Part shown: positions 6,254 to 14,761 of the stretch, piece by piece
How the letters are laid out: each line of letters opens with the position of its first letter
How positions within the stretch are numbered: position 1 is the first letter of the stretch
From: Planctomycetota bacterium
GTDB taxonomy: Bacteria > Planctomycetota > UBA1135 > GCA-002686595
Direction of reading: 5' to 3'
Assembly: GCA_016795325.1 (NCBI GenBank)
Contig: JAEUHY010000059.1
Coordinates: forward strand, 248,001 to 312,000
DNA: 64,000 bases
The notes under the pieces: model-generated
What the model was told of the DNA's origin: nothing
The model's input: only the letters and a program-made list of their open reading frames with translations
Database searches by the model: none
Program-made: the position numbers and the translations under genes

Positions 6254-7999
6254 ATGACCGCACTTCGCCAGCCCGCACTCACGTTCCTTCTGCCCTTCGT
6301 CGTCGCCGCCCAACTGCCCGCCGCGCCACAAGGCGCGCCATCGCGTGTCAGCGTCGCGGATCAGGGCGGAGAGCCAAACCTGAACTGCTGGCGGCCCGAC
6401 GTCTCCGACGACGGTCGCTTCGTCGCCTTCGTCAGCGGGGCCACGAACCTGATTCCCGTCGACACCAACGGGCGCTGGGACGTGTTTCTGCGCGACCAAC
6501 AACTCGGGGTGACGACGCGCGTGAACGTCGACTCCAGCGGCGTCCCCGCAGACGACCACGGCGACTTCCCGATGCTCTCGCGCGACGGCCGCTTCGTGGT
6601 GTACAGCACCCCAGCTTCCAATCTCGTGATGGGGGACCTGAACGGCGACGACGACGTCTTCGTTCACGACACTCAGACCGCGACTACGGAGCGCGTGAGC
6701 GTGGATAGCAGCGGCTCGGAGGCGCACGGCGCCAGCTTCCTACCGACGATCTCGGCGTCGGGTCGCTACGTCGTGTTCACCAGCTCGGCGCCCGATCTCG
6801 TCGCGGGCGACACCAACCAAAAAATGGATGTGTTTCTGCGCGATCGTGTGGCTGGAACGACGGCGCGAGTGAGTCTGCGTTCGGGCGGCGGCCAGTCGAA
6901 CGGCAATTCGTACGACGGATGGATCACTCCAGACGGTCGTTTCGTCGTGTTCCACAGCCAGTCGACTGACCTTGTGGCGGGGGACAACAACCCATTGGAA
7001 GACGTGTTCGTGCACGAAATCCCGACGGCGATCACGACGCGCGTGAGCGTGTCTACCGCGGGTTTGGGCGGCAACGCCAGCTCGTTCCGCGGCACGATCT
7101 CCGACGACGGACGATTCGTGGCCTTCACGAGCTACGCCAGCAACTTGGTGGCGGGCGACACCAACGGTGTGCTCGACACGTTTGTGCGGGATCGCTGGAC
7201 CGGGGAGACACGACGCGTGTCGGTGGGGGCCGGCGGCGTGCAGGGCAGCGCTCAGTCGCTCTCGGGGCGGATATGTGGTGATGGCCGCTTCGTCGCGTTC
7301 ATGAGCGAAGCCGCCAACTTGGTGTCCGGCGACACCAACGGCGTGGCCGACAGCTTCGTTCACGAACTCGCCACGGGTCTCACGACGCGCGTCAGCGTCG
7401 GCGGCGCAGGAGTGCAGGGCAACGGCGAAACGGCTTTCCAACCGTGGCCGTCGATCAGCAGCGACGGGCGTTGGGTGGCCTTCTCGAGCGCTGCGTCGAA
7501 TTTCGTCAGCGGCGACACCAATGGATGGTCCGACGTTTTCCTCGTGGACCGCGCCTCCTTCGCGCCGTGGAGTTACTGCACGCCCGGAACGACCACCAAC
7601 GCGTGCGCGGCGCAGGTGAGCGCGACCGCTCAGCCCAGCGTCAGCGCCGCGAACGCGTGCGTGCTTTCGGTTGCGAATGTCGACGGACAAGCCTCTGGCC
7701 TGATCTTCTACAGCGTCGCGGGAGCGCTGCTCCGACCGTGGTCGCCGACGAGTTCAAGCTTCTTGTGCGTGAAGGCGCCCACGCGGTTCTCGCCGATCCA
7801 AAACTCGGGCGGAACCGCGGGCGAGTGCAACGGCGGCTTCTCACTCGACTGGCACGCGTACCAGGCGGCGAACCCGGGCGCCCTGGGAAACCCATGGTCC
7901 GCGGGCGACAAAGTGTTCGTGCAGGCTTGGTTCCGAGATCAGCCGGCGCCCAAGACCACGAGTCTCTCGAACGCGATCGAGCTGACTTACGCTCCGTGA
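6254..7999 (+). CDS. Secreted TolB/WD40-like propeller protein with shared C-terminal module
   Basis: The 581-residue product has a signal peptide (MTALRQPALTFLLPFVVAA) and then about seven repeats of 60-65 residues built on the pattern DGRFVAFxSxAxNLVxGDTNxxxDVFxRD and TRVSV, a TolB-like beta-propeller. From about residue 435 follows the module also found in the proteins at 48019, 49962 and 56760: YC with GTTTNAC, VDGQASGLIFY, FLCVKAP, GGTAGEC and the ending AWFRDQPAPKTTSLSNAIEL. ATG 6254 places the signal peptide at the N-terminus. Likely periplasmic, surface or extracellular; no enzymatic residues are evident. It faces the non-coding relic region and is probably monocistronic. Confidence 0.88.
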   Translation: MTALRQPALTFLLPFVVAAQLPAAPQGAPSRVSVADQGGEPNLNCWRPDVSDDGRFVAFVSGATNLIPVDTNGRWDVFLRDQQLGVTTRVNVDSSGVPADDHGDFPMLSRDGRFVVYSTPASNLVMGDLNGDDDVFVHDTQTATTERVSVDSSGSEAHGASFLPTISASGRYVVFTSSAPDLVAGDTNQKMDVFLRDRVAGTTARVSLRSGGGQSNGNSYDGWITPDGRFVVFHSQSTDLVAGDNNPLEDVFVHEIPTAITTRVSVSTAGLGGNASSFRGTISDDGRFVAFTSYASNLVAGDTNGVLDTFVRDRWTGETRRVSVGAGGVQGSAQSLSGRICGDGRFVAFMSEAANLVSGDTNGVADSFVHELATGLTTRVSVGGAGVQGNGETAFQPWPSISSDGRWVAFSSAASNFVSGDTNGWSDVFLVDRASFAPWSYCTPGTTTNACAAQVSATAQPSVSAANACVLSVANVDGQASGLIFYSVAGALLRPWSPTSSSFLCVKAPTRFSPIQNSGGTAGECNGGFSLDWHAYQAANPGALGNPWSAGDKVFVQAWFRDQPAPKTTSLSNAIELTYAP

Positions 8000-8204
8000 G
8001 TGTGTGAAGCGGCTCGGATGCCGCGGATCATGCCACCGCGCGGTGACGTGGCGTCGAATTCCATGATTGCCGGCGGTCGGCGCGTTGGTCCGTGCGTCGG
8101 GCAACTGCCGCACCCACATCGCCTGCGCTCGCCATTGTCGACGAGCGCTTTGTTCTTGTTGTGCAGAGTCTCCCGTCGGCCGAGCGGCGAGACGAACAGC
8201 GGTG

Positions 8205-8312
8205 CAGCCAGCAGTGCACGAAGTGCGGATTGGGAATCGGCCAAGCCCAGGCTTCGCGCATCCGGGGAACATCACGCTGACCGACGCCGCGAGCTTCATC
8301 GTGCTGCCATAG
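8205..8312 (+). pseudogene. 3' relic of a second secreted protein with the shared C-terminal module
   Basis: The frame ending at the TAG of 8312 reads PGFAHPGNITLTDAASFIVL then P, matching the end of the 48019 protein (PGFAFPNNIGLTNALRFDIA then P) almost position by position, including the final proline before the stop. About 15 residues upstream remain loosely alignable (AVHEVRIGNR against QVHAQFWWRD); further upstream similarity is lost. There is no start or signal peptide. The rest of 8000-8388 shows nothing else recognisable. Confidence 0.65.
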
Positions 8313-8388
8313 GCGGCGCGTACCGCGCCGCGCTCGGCGTTGCGCCGCCGACGTCGGCGCGAGAGGTGAAGGGCAGTGGGGCAGATCG

Positions 8389-9315
8389 TCAGGCGTGCGG
8401 GTGCGAGCGTTCGTAGACCTCGCGCAGACGTTCGATCGAGACGTGGGTGTAGATCTGGGTGGTGGTCAGGTGGGCGTGGCCGAGGAGTTCTTGGACCGAC
8501 TTGAGGTCGGCGCCGGCGTCGAGGAGGTGGGTGGCGAAGCTGTGCCGCAGCATGTGCGGGTGCACGCGACGGTTCAGGCCGCTCTGGAGCGCGGCGCGGG
8601 CGACGATCAGGCCGATCGAGCGGGTGGTCAGGCGGCCGCCGCGGGCGTTGAGGAAGATGGCGCGCCCGTCGCGTGGGGCGGGGCGCAGTGGGTCGGCGAG
8701 GTAGGTGGTGAGGGCTTCGCGCGCCTTGGCGCCCACGGCGACGAGGCGGTCCTTGCGGCCCTTGCCGCGCACGCGCGCGATGCCGCGCTGTAGGTCGAGA
8801 TCAGCGAGGTCGAGGGCGGCCGTTTCGGCGGCGCGTGAGCCGGCCGAGTAGATGAACTCGAGCAGGGCGCGGTCGCGGCGCCCGAGTGGGCGCGTGGTGT
8901 CGCAGCTCTCGATCAAACGCTCGCACTCCGGAGCGGAGAGCGCGCCGGGGAGGCGGCGTGGAGTTTTGGACGCGCGCAGGCCGCGGCCGGGGTGGGCGCT
9001 CAACTCGGCGCGCTCGACCAGCCACTGCAGGAACGAACGCGCGGCGGAGAGTTTGCGCTGGCTCGAGCTGCGCGAGAGGCCGCGGTCGTCGAGCGCGAAC
9101 AGGAAGCTGCGCAGCGTGCGCGGCGTGATATCGCTCGGCGTCGCGAGCTCCTGCTCCGCGCAGTGCGCACAAAACTCGAGCAGATCGCTGCGGTAGGCGC
9201 GCAAGGTGTGCGCGCTGGCGCCTCGCGCGGCGGCCAGTTCGGTCAGAAAACGCTGCGCGAGCCGGCCGAGTTCGTCGGCTGCGAATTCGCGCACGGCGCG
9301 CGCGCGCGGACTCAC
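8389..9315 (-). CDS. xerC: Tyrosine recombinase XerC/XerD
   Basis: The 308-residue protein has an N-terminal SAM-like core-binding domain (FLTELAAARGASAHTLRAYR) and a catalytic domain with the full set of active residues: Arg in SAGSR (about 160), Lys in GKGRKDR, HPHMLRHSFATHLLDAGAD with HxxR, His in LGHAH, and Tyr in TTQIYTHV (about 290). XerC/D resolves chromosome dimers at dif and is also used by some mobile elements. The GTG at 9315 overlaps the preceding gene's stop as GTGA and gives the family's usual length. A damaged near-identical copy lies 2.9 kb away at 5035. XerC and XerD cannot be told apart here. Confidence 0.93.
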   Translation of the reverse strand: MSPRARAVREFAADELGRLAQRFLTELAAARGASAHTLRAYRSDLLEFCAHCAEQELATPSDITPRTLRSFLFALDDRGLSRSSSQRKLSAARSFLQWLVERAELSAHPGRGLRASKTPRRLPGALSAPECERLIESCDTTRPLGRRDRALLEFIYSAGSRAAETAALDLADLDLQRGIARVRGKGRKDRLVAVGAKAREALTTYLADPLRPAPRDGRAIFLNARGGRLTTRSIGLIVARAALQSGLNRRVHPHMLRHSFATHLLDAGADLKSVQELLGHAHLTTTQIYTHVSIERLREVYERSHPHA

Positions 9316-10160
9316 GGCCGTTCCCAGTACGCAGTCCTGGTTTGTTCCACGAGTTCGTAGCGCACGCCGTTGGAGTCGCCGTGCTGAACGAGCACGTGCA
9401 TCCACGGCGCGCTGGCTTGGGCGGCGAACCAGTAGTCGAAGCTCTCGCCGGGAAGTTCCGCGCGCAGGTGGTGCGTGTCGAGCTCGCCGAAGGACAGGCG
9501 CAGTCGCTCCGGCGCGACGTAGCTCACGCGCGCGAGCTCCGGTTCGAAGGGCGCCTGGCGCGTCGACTTCTGGCTGCGCACGACGCTCAGTTCGAGCGTG
9601 GGTTTTGCCGCGAAGTCGTAGTCGCGCAGCAGCAGCGGGAAGGCGTCGAGGAAGTGGATTCCCTGCGCTGTTCCGAGCGAACCGGAGCGAACGCCGGCGC
9701 CTGGGAAGTAGACCGAGTCCCAGTACACGAACTCGTCGCCGGCGAGCCAGATCTGCTTGAAGCTCGCACCGCAGTCCTCCTGCGTGCCGACCGTCAACTT
9801 GAGCGCCGCGAGCGACTGGGCGTCGCTGTAGCTGCAGGTCGAGAAGCGGTAGTCGTAGTTCTCGGTCGGGATCGTCTCCGACCAGTGGTGCTTGAACACC
9901 TCGCGGCCGCCGCCGTCGGACTTGTTCGTGGTGGCGGCGTCGTAGCGCTCGACGTTGGTGTACGCGATGGCGCGGTACGAGCGCGGCAACCCGTAGATCC
10001 CGCGCGTGGCAGCGTAGACGCACTTTTCGGCTTTGCCGTCGCGCCACGCTGTGCTGTCGCGCCACGCGCCGTCGCCGCCCGCGAACACGCCGGGCATGCG
10101 AGCGGGAGCGCAGGCCGTGAGGGCGCACGCCGCGGCGATCGAAGCGAGGGCGAGCTTCAC
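9312..10160 (-). CDS. Putative lipoprotein of unknown function
   Basis: The GTG start at 10160 (overlapping the DUF2203 stop as GTGA) gives 282 residues beginning VKLALASIAAACALTAC, a lipoprotein signal with a lipobox (ALTAC). The remainder is rich in aromatic residues and includes KHHWSETIPTENYDYRFSTC, GDEFVYWDSVYFPG and a beta-rich C-terminus; I do not recognise the family. A longer frame reaches 10265 but would hide the signal peptide. It forms a tight three-gene unit with DUF2203 upstream and xerC downstream, both with 4-bp overlaps. Confidence 0.8.
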   Translation of the reverse strand: MKLALASIAAACALTACAPARMPGVFAGGDGAWRDSTAWRDGKAEKCVYAATRGIYGLPRSYRAIAYTNVERYDAATTNKSDGGGREVFKHHWSETIPTENYDYRFSTCSYSDAQSLAALKLTVGTQEDCGASFKQIWLAGDEFVYWDSVYFPGAGVRSGSLGTAQGIHFLDAFPLLLRDYDFAAKPTLELSVVRSQKSTRQAPFEPELARVSYVAPERLRLSFGELDTHHLRAELPGESFDYWFAAQASAPWMHVLVQHGDSNGVRYELVEQTRTAYWERP

Positions 10161-10540
10161 GGTTCGTTCGCGCTCAGCAAGTGCTCGGGGATGCGCGCGC
10201 GCCCGACGAAGCCGGTTTCGTAGGGGTGGAACCACTCGACGCGCGGTTCGTCGCTCTTCCAGCACAGCAGCACCTCGCGGCCCTCGAGCGTGCCGGGGAA
10301 ATCGACCAGGCCCTTGTCGAAGGAGAAGTCCTTGTATTCGCAGCCGATGCGCTCGAGTTCGATCACGAGGTCGCGGATCTGCGCTTCGAGCTGGCCGATG
10401 CGCGCGTGCACTTCCGGCACGTGCTGGCGTTTGGCGAGCGAACGCAGTTCGCGTCCGCGCTCGAGGATGTCGTCGACGATGCGCCGCACGAGCGGCAACG
10501 TGCGGTTGGCTTGCGCCGGCGTGAAGTGTTTGCGGACCAC
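10157..10540 (-). CDS. DUF2203 family protein
   Basis: The 127-residue product starts KHFTPAQANRTLPLVRRIV, has a helical middle, and carries the late block DKGLVDFPGTLEGREVLLCW followed by EWFHPYETGF, the diagnostic sequence of DUF2203. Function is unknown; family members are small cytosolic proteins. GTG start at 10540. It is the first gene of a unit that continues with the lipoprotein and xerC by 4-bp overlaps. Confidence 0.88.
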   Translation of the reverse strand: MVRKHFTPAQANRTLPLVRRIVDDILERGRELRSLAKRQHVPEVHARIGQLEAQIRDLVIELERIGCEYKDFSFDKGLVDFPGTLEGREVLLCWKSDEPRVEWFHPYETGFVGRARIPEHLLSANEP

Positions 10541-10588
10541 GCGCCGATTGTGGCGCCGACGGCGCGCAGTGTCACTGCGCGGCTGGGC

Positions 10589-11044
10589 TCAGCGTTGCGC
10601 CGCGCGGCCCTGCGCCGGTTTGGCCGGCGCGGCGGGTGGAACCGCGGGCGGAGTGAGCTTGAGCGGCGTCTTCAACGCGGCGCTCAGCTCGCCGAAGCCC
10701 GTGAGCAGCGCGGTGCGCGAGTCGGGATTGATGCCCGCGGTGAAGCCCTTGGAACGCGCGTCGTCGAGCGCGCGCGTCAGCGCTTCCGCGGCCTGATTCT
10801 GTGCCTGCACCCACTGGACGATTTTTTCGAGGTCCTGGCGCAGCGCAGCGCTCGGGTCAGGGGCCGCTGCGGTCGCCGCAGGCGCTTTGCGCAGTGCTAC
10901 GACCTCGGCCTTGAGCGCCGCGAATTCCTTCTCGAGCGCAGCGAGCCGCACCTCCGGGTCTTCCTCGACTTGCAGTGGGCGGGCGAAGGTGAGGCCGCAG
11001 GCGAGCGCCCCGGCGACGGCGATCAGGCTGAGCGTCGAGTTCAT
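10589..11044 (-). CDS. Small exported coiled-coil protein
   Basis: The 151-residue protein has a signal peptide (MNSTLSLIAVAGALACGLTF), then a heptad-like segment VRLAALEKEFAALKAEVVAL around residues 31-50, an Ala/Pro linker and a proline-rich tail. It is not a known family to me. A frame on this strand stays open well upstream, but the signal peptide fixes the ATG at 11044. It is transcribed away from the MFS gene that starts 85 bp away on the other strand. Confidence 0.75.
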   Translation of the reverse strand: MNSTLSLIAVAGALACGLTFARPLQVEEDPEVRLAALEKEFAALKAEVVALRKAPAATAAAPDPSAALRQDLEKIVQWVQAQNQAAEALTRALDDARSKGFTAGINPDSRTALLTGFGELSAALKTPLKLTPPAVPPAAPAKPAQGRAAQR

Positions 11045-11128
11045 GGCGCATCCCTTATCGACCGATGCGCGCACTCGCCCAAGTTCGGGTCGGCCCACGC
11101 GTCCCGTTTCGTAGGCTACGCGGCCCGC

Positions 11129-12451
11129 ATGAGCGCCACCGCCCCCGCGCGAGCACCTCGCTCGCCCCTGTTGTTCCTGTTCCTGACGGTCTTCATCGAC
11201 CTGCTCGGGTTCGGGATCGTCATTCCGCTGCTGCCCATCTACTCGCTCGCCTACAAGGCCTCCCAGCTGGAGCTGGGGCTCTTGTTCGCGTGCTTCTCCG
11301 GCATGCAGTTCCTGTTCGCGCCGATGTGGGGGCGCCTGTCGGATCGCATCGGCCGCCGCCCGGTGCTGATCGGCGGACTGTTCGGCACCGCCCTCGCCTA
11401 CACGCTCTTCGCGTTCATCGAACCGGTCGGCGTCTGGGCGGCGCCGTGGTTGCCCGGCGTCGACGGCAACGTCGAGCAAGCGACGCTCGCGGCCTTGTTC
11501 GCTTCGCGCCTGCTCGCCGGTTTCTTCGGCGCCAACGTCTCGACGGCTTTCGCCTACATCGCCGACGTCACGACACCCGAGAACCGCGCGCGCGGCATGG
11601 GGCTGGTCGGCGCAGCGTTCGGCCTGGGCTTCACGATCGGACCGGCGCTCGGCGGCGAGTTGTCGCAGGTCTCGCTCCACGCGCCCGGTCTCGCCGCGGC
11701 GGCGCTGAGCTTGTGCGCCGCGCTCTTCGGCTACTTCACCTTGCCCGAGCCGCCGCGGAGCTCGCGCACCAGTTCGCGCGTCTTCAGTTTCGACCAGTTG
11801 CGCGGCGCCGCCGCCAATCCGCGCATCGGACTGGCGCTGGCGCTCTCGTTCCTCGTGATCGTGGCCTTCTCCGCCTTCGAGAGCTGGTTCATCCCGCTCG
11901 GCCTGTCGTTCTATCCCGAGTACTTCGGTCAGGACGCCGCGATCGCCGAGCCGACGCGCGAACAAGTCCTCGCCGCGGGGCGCTACGCCGGACGCTACCT
12001 GTTCGTCGTCGGGCTGATTTCCGCCGCGATCCAAGGCGGCTTCATCCGCCGGCTCGTTCCGCGCTTTGGCGAGACCAAGCTCGCCATCGCGGGCCAGTTG
12101 ATCCTCGGCGTCGGTCTGTTGATCGTCGGTTTGGCGAGCAGCTTTTGGGTCGTCGTGCTCGGCTGCGTGGTGATGCCCTTTGGTCTGGGCATCAACAATC
12201 CGTCGGTGAATTCGATGATCTCACGCTCTGCGCCCGCGGATCAGCAGGGCGCGTACTTGGGGCTCCAACAGTCGCTCGCGAGCTTGGCGCGCATGGTCGG
12301 ACCGGCGAGTGCGGGAGTGCTCTCGAGCGTGCTAGGTGCGCGGGCGCCGTTCCTCGCCGGAGCGATTGTGCTCGTGGTCGCGGCGCTGCTCGCCATGCGG
12401 TACCACGCGCGTTTCGGCGCGGCGTTTACCAAGGCGCCCGCGAAGGCGTGA
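11129..12451 (+). CDS. MFS transporter, TetA/Bcr-like
   Basis: The 440-residue protein has twelve hydrophobic segments, the motif-A loop GRLSDRIGRRPVLIGG between TM2 and TM3, and FAYIADVTTPENRARGMGLV after TM4-5, typical of DHA-type drug/H+ antiporters and tetracycline-exporter relatives. The second half contains a longer periplasmic loop (FYPEYFGQDAAIAEPTREQV). Substrate cannot be deduced and resistance should not be assumed. Its stop overlaps the start of pabB by 4 bp (GTGA), so the two are co-translated. Confidence 0.9.
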   Translation: MSATAPARAPRSPLLFLFLTVFIDLLGFGIVIPLLPIYSLAYKASQLELGLLFACFSGMQFLFAPMWGRLSDRIGRRPVLIGGLFGTALAYTLFAFIEPVGVWAAPWLPGVDGNVEQATLAALFASRLLAGFFGANVSTAFAYIADVTTPENRARGMGLVGAAFGLGFTIGPALGGELSQVSLHAPGLAAAALSLCAALFGYFTLPEPPRSSRTSSRVFSFDQLRGAAANPRIGLALALSFLVIVAFSAFESWFIPLGLSFYPEYFGQDAAIAEPTREQVLAAGRYAGRYLFVVGLISAAIQGGFIRRLVPRFGETKLAIAGQLILGVGLLIVGLASSFWVVVLGCVVMPFGLGINNPSVNSMISRSAPADQQGAYLGLQQSLASLARMVGPASAGVLSSVLGARAPFLAGAIVLVVAALLAMRYHARFGAAFTKAPAKA

Positions 12452-13809
12452 GCGGGCGTCTACGCTTCCGCCCGCGCGTTTTCGAACTCGGCGACGTCGA
12501 GCCGGCCGCTGCGCTCGCGCAGCTGACCACGCACGCGCGCCCGGTGCTGCTCGACAGCGCGCGCGGCGAGCCGAGCCGCTTCTCGTTGCTCGCCTTCGAT
12601 CCGCTCGCCACCGAAGCCGACGCGCCGCACACGCCGTCGATCGGCGCGTTGCGCGCCCTCCACGCGCGCCTCGAGGCCGCCGACGGCGACGACGTGCCGG
12701 GACCGTTCCACGGCGGCCTGCTCGGCGCGCTTGCGTACGACCTCGGCGCCGCGGGGGAGCGCGCGGTCGAGGTTGCGCCCGAACCGTGGGGCGCGCCGCT
12801 CGCCGTCGCGGGGCTCTACGTCGACTTCCTCGTGCGCGACGAACACGCGCGCCGCACGTGGCTCGTGCTCGGCGACGAACCCGGCGACGGTCGCGCCAGC
12901 CTTGCGTCGCGGCACGAGCGCATCCTCGCCGAACTTGCGGCGGCGCCGCTCGAGAGCGCGTGCGAGGCGGGCGAACTCGTGCGCTGGACCGGCCCCGCTG
13001 AACATCGCGCACGCATCGAGCGTTGCCGCGAGTTCATCGCGCAGGGCGACATCTACCAGGCGAACCTCGCGCACCGCTTCACGTGCGTTGCCGACGGCGC
13101 GCCGCACGCTTGGTATGCGCGCCTGCGCCGCGTGAACCCAGCGCCGTACATGGCGTTCCTCGAGTGGCCCGGCGGCGCGCTGCTGTCGGCCTCGCCGGAG
13201 CTGTTGCTCGAGTTCGACGGCGAACTCGCCCGCACGCGGCCGATCAAGGGCACCGCGCCGCGTGCTGCGGAGGCCGAGCTCGACGCCGCGCGCGCGCGCG
13301 CCTTGCTCGCGAGCGAGAAGGACCGCGCCGAACTCGCCATGATCGTGGATCTGGAGCGCAACGACCTCGCGCGGGTGTGCGAGCCGCGCGGAGTGTGGGT
13401 CGAGGGTTTTCCGACGCTTGCAAGCTACGCGCACGTGCACCATCTGATGGCGGACGTCGTCGGCCGCCCCCGCGTCGATGTCGATGCGTTCACGTTGCTC
13501 GAGGCGCTGTTCCCAGGCGGTTCGATCACCGGCGCGCCCAAGCTGCGCGCCATGCAGCGCATCGCCGAGCTCGAAGGGCACGGCCGCGGCTTCTTCTGCG
13601 GCTCTTCAGGCTTCGTCGACCTGCGCGGCCGTGCGGCGTGGAACATCTTGATCCGCACGCTGGTCTGGCGCCCGACGCCCGCTGACTCGCGAGCGGGCGA
13701 ACTCTCCTTCCGCGTCGGCGGCGGCATCACCTGGGCCTCCGACGCCGCCGCTGAAGAGCGCGAAACGCTCGACAAAGCGCGGGGTTTGATCGAGACCCTG
13801 CGCGCCTAA
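12448..13809 (+). CDS. pabB: Aminodeoxychorismate synthase component I
   Basis: PabB converts chorismate and PabA-delivered ammonia into 4-amino-4-deoxychorismate, the p-aminobenzoate precursor for folate. The 453-residue protein shows the chorismate-utilising core: FIAQGDIYQANLAHRF, the lysine-containing PIKGTAPR that marks PabB rather than TrpE, DLERNDLARVC, FPGGSITGAPKLRAM and a C-terminal RVGGGITWASD. GTG start overlaps the MFS stop. Neither pabA nor pabC is adjacent. Calling it anthranilate synthase is disfavoured by PIKGT. Confidence 0.92.
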   Translation: MSGRLRFRPRVFELGDVEPAAALAQLTTHARPVLLDSARGEPSRFSLLAFDPLATEADAPHTPSIGALRALHARLEAADGDDVPGPFHGGLLGALAYDLGAAGERAVEVAPEPWGAPLAVAGLYVDFLVRDEHARRTWLVLGDEPGDGRASLASRHERILAELAAAPLESACEAGELVRWTGPAEHRARIERCREFIAQGDIYQANLAHRFTCVADGAPHAWYARLRRVNPAPYMAFLEWPGGALLSASPELLLEFDGELARTRPIKGTAPRAAEAELDAARARALLASEKDRAELAMIVDLERNDLARVCEPRGVWVEGFPTLASYAHVHHLMADVVGRPRVDVDAFTLLEALFPGGSITGAPKLRAMQRIAELEGHGRGFFCGSSGFVDLRGRAAWNILIRTLVWRPTPADSRAGELSFRVGGGITWASDAAAEERETLDKARGLIETLRA

Positions 13810-13938
13810 CCCGCTTCGAACACCGCGCGACGGGCCGTGGCGTGTCGCCTAGCTCTCGCTGACTCGCTAGCGTACACAGGCGGCAGTTGCGCGGGCGCCC
13901 TCGAGACCCGCGGCCCGCCGCCCTACAGGAAAGCCACC

Positions 13939-14748
13939 ATGAAACGTGCACTTGCTCTCACCGCCGTGTTGCTCGTTCCGTTCGTGACCCCCGCGCTGGC
14001 GCTGACCAGCGCCGCGGCCGTCGTTCAGGACCCCAAGGAGCAGAAGGACCAGAAGCCCGACGAGCGCGCGGACGTGAAGGAGTGGATCACCAAGCTCCAC
14101 GAGCACGCCGGCAAGCGCGGCAAGGAGGACCAGGAGGCGATCAAGATCATCGACGAGAACCTGCTCAAGGAGTTCGAGACCTTCGGGCCCAAGGATCGCG
14201 TCGCAGTGGTGAAGGCGCTCGACAAGCTGTTCAACGAGAAGCGGCAGGAAGACGAGGACGGAGTTCGCCAGAACTCGCTCTACATCGCGGCCGCAGTGGC
14301 GCTCGGTCGCATGGGACCGGAGAGCGCGCCGGTGCTGATCCCCTGGATCGGCCACAAGGCGCACAAGAAGGACGTGCTCCTGCAGCGCAAGTTGATCGAG
14401 AGCCTGGGCCGCACCAAGGTCGAGGCCGCGCGTCCGGTGCTGATCAAGCTCATCACCGACGACCAGTCGCAGGTGCAGGCGGCCGCGATCCAGGCGCTGG
14501 GCGAGTTCGAAGGCGCGGAGATCAAGCAGCGCAAGGAGTGCTTCGAGGCGGTGCTCAAGCACGCCATGAGCCTCAAGGGGCAGGTGGATTCCAACCCCAA
14601 CGACCTGATCGCTCGCGAACGCCAGGACGCGGTCGTCGGACCGGCGATGACCACGCTCAAGCGGCTCTCGGGCGCGGACGAGCCTGACCTCAACGCCTGG
14701 CAGCGCTGGTGGAACAAGAACAAGAAGGAAGACTGGGCGAAGAAGTAG
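13939..14748 (+). CDS. Secreted HEAT-repeat-like protein
   Basis: The 269-residue product has a signal peptide (MKRALALTAVLLVPFVTPALA) and a Lys/Glu/Asp-rich helical body. Helical pairs such as SLYIAAAVALGRMGPESAPV and AAIQALGEF indicate HEAT or armadillo-like repeats, ending with a Trp-rich segment (LNAWQRWWNKNKKEDW). An AGGAAAG ribosome-binding site sits six bases upstream of the ATG. No enzymatic motif. It is followed 13 bp later by a membrane-anchored protein gene. Confidence 0.82.
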   Translation: MKRALALTAVLLVPFVTPALALTSAAAVVQDPKEQKDQKPDERADVKEWITKLHEHAGKRGKEDQEAIKIIDENLLKEFETFGPKDRVAVVKALDKLFNEKRQEDEDGVRQNSLYIAAAVALGRMGPESAPVLIPWIGHKAHKKDVLLQRKLIESLGRTKVEAARPVLIKLITDDQSQVQAAAIQALGEFEGAEIKQRKECFEAVLKHAMSLKGQVDSNPNDLIARERQDAVVGPAMTTLKRLSGADEPDLNAWQRWWNKNKKEDWAKK

Positions 14749-14761
14749 GTCGGCGGCGCGC

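Noticed and set aside
5590..6282. 230-codon open frame on the - strand
   Set aside because: No ribosome-binding site, no motif, Arg/Ala/Ser composition typical of non-coding high-GC DNA.
11129..12451. Tetracycline-resistance gene
   Set aside because: The carrier is only of the general TetA/Bcr type; no specific determinant residues or resistance context, and it is co-translated with pabB.
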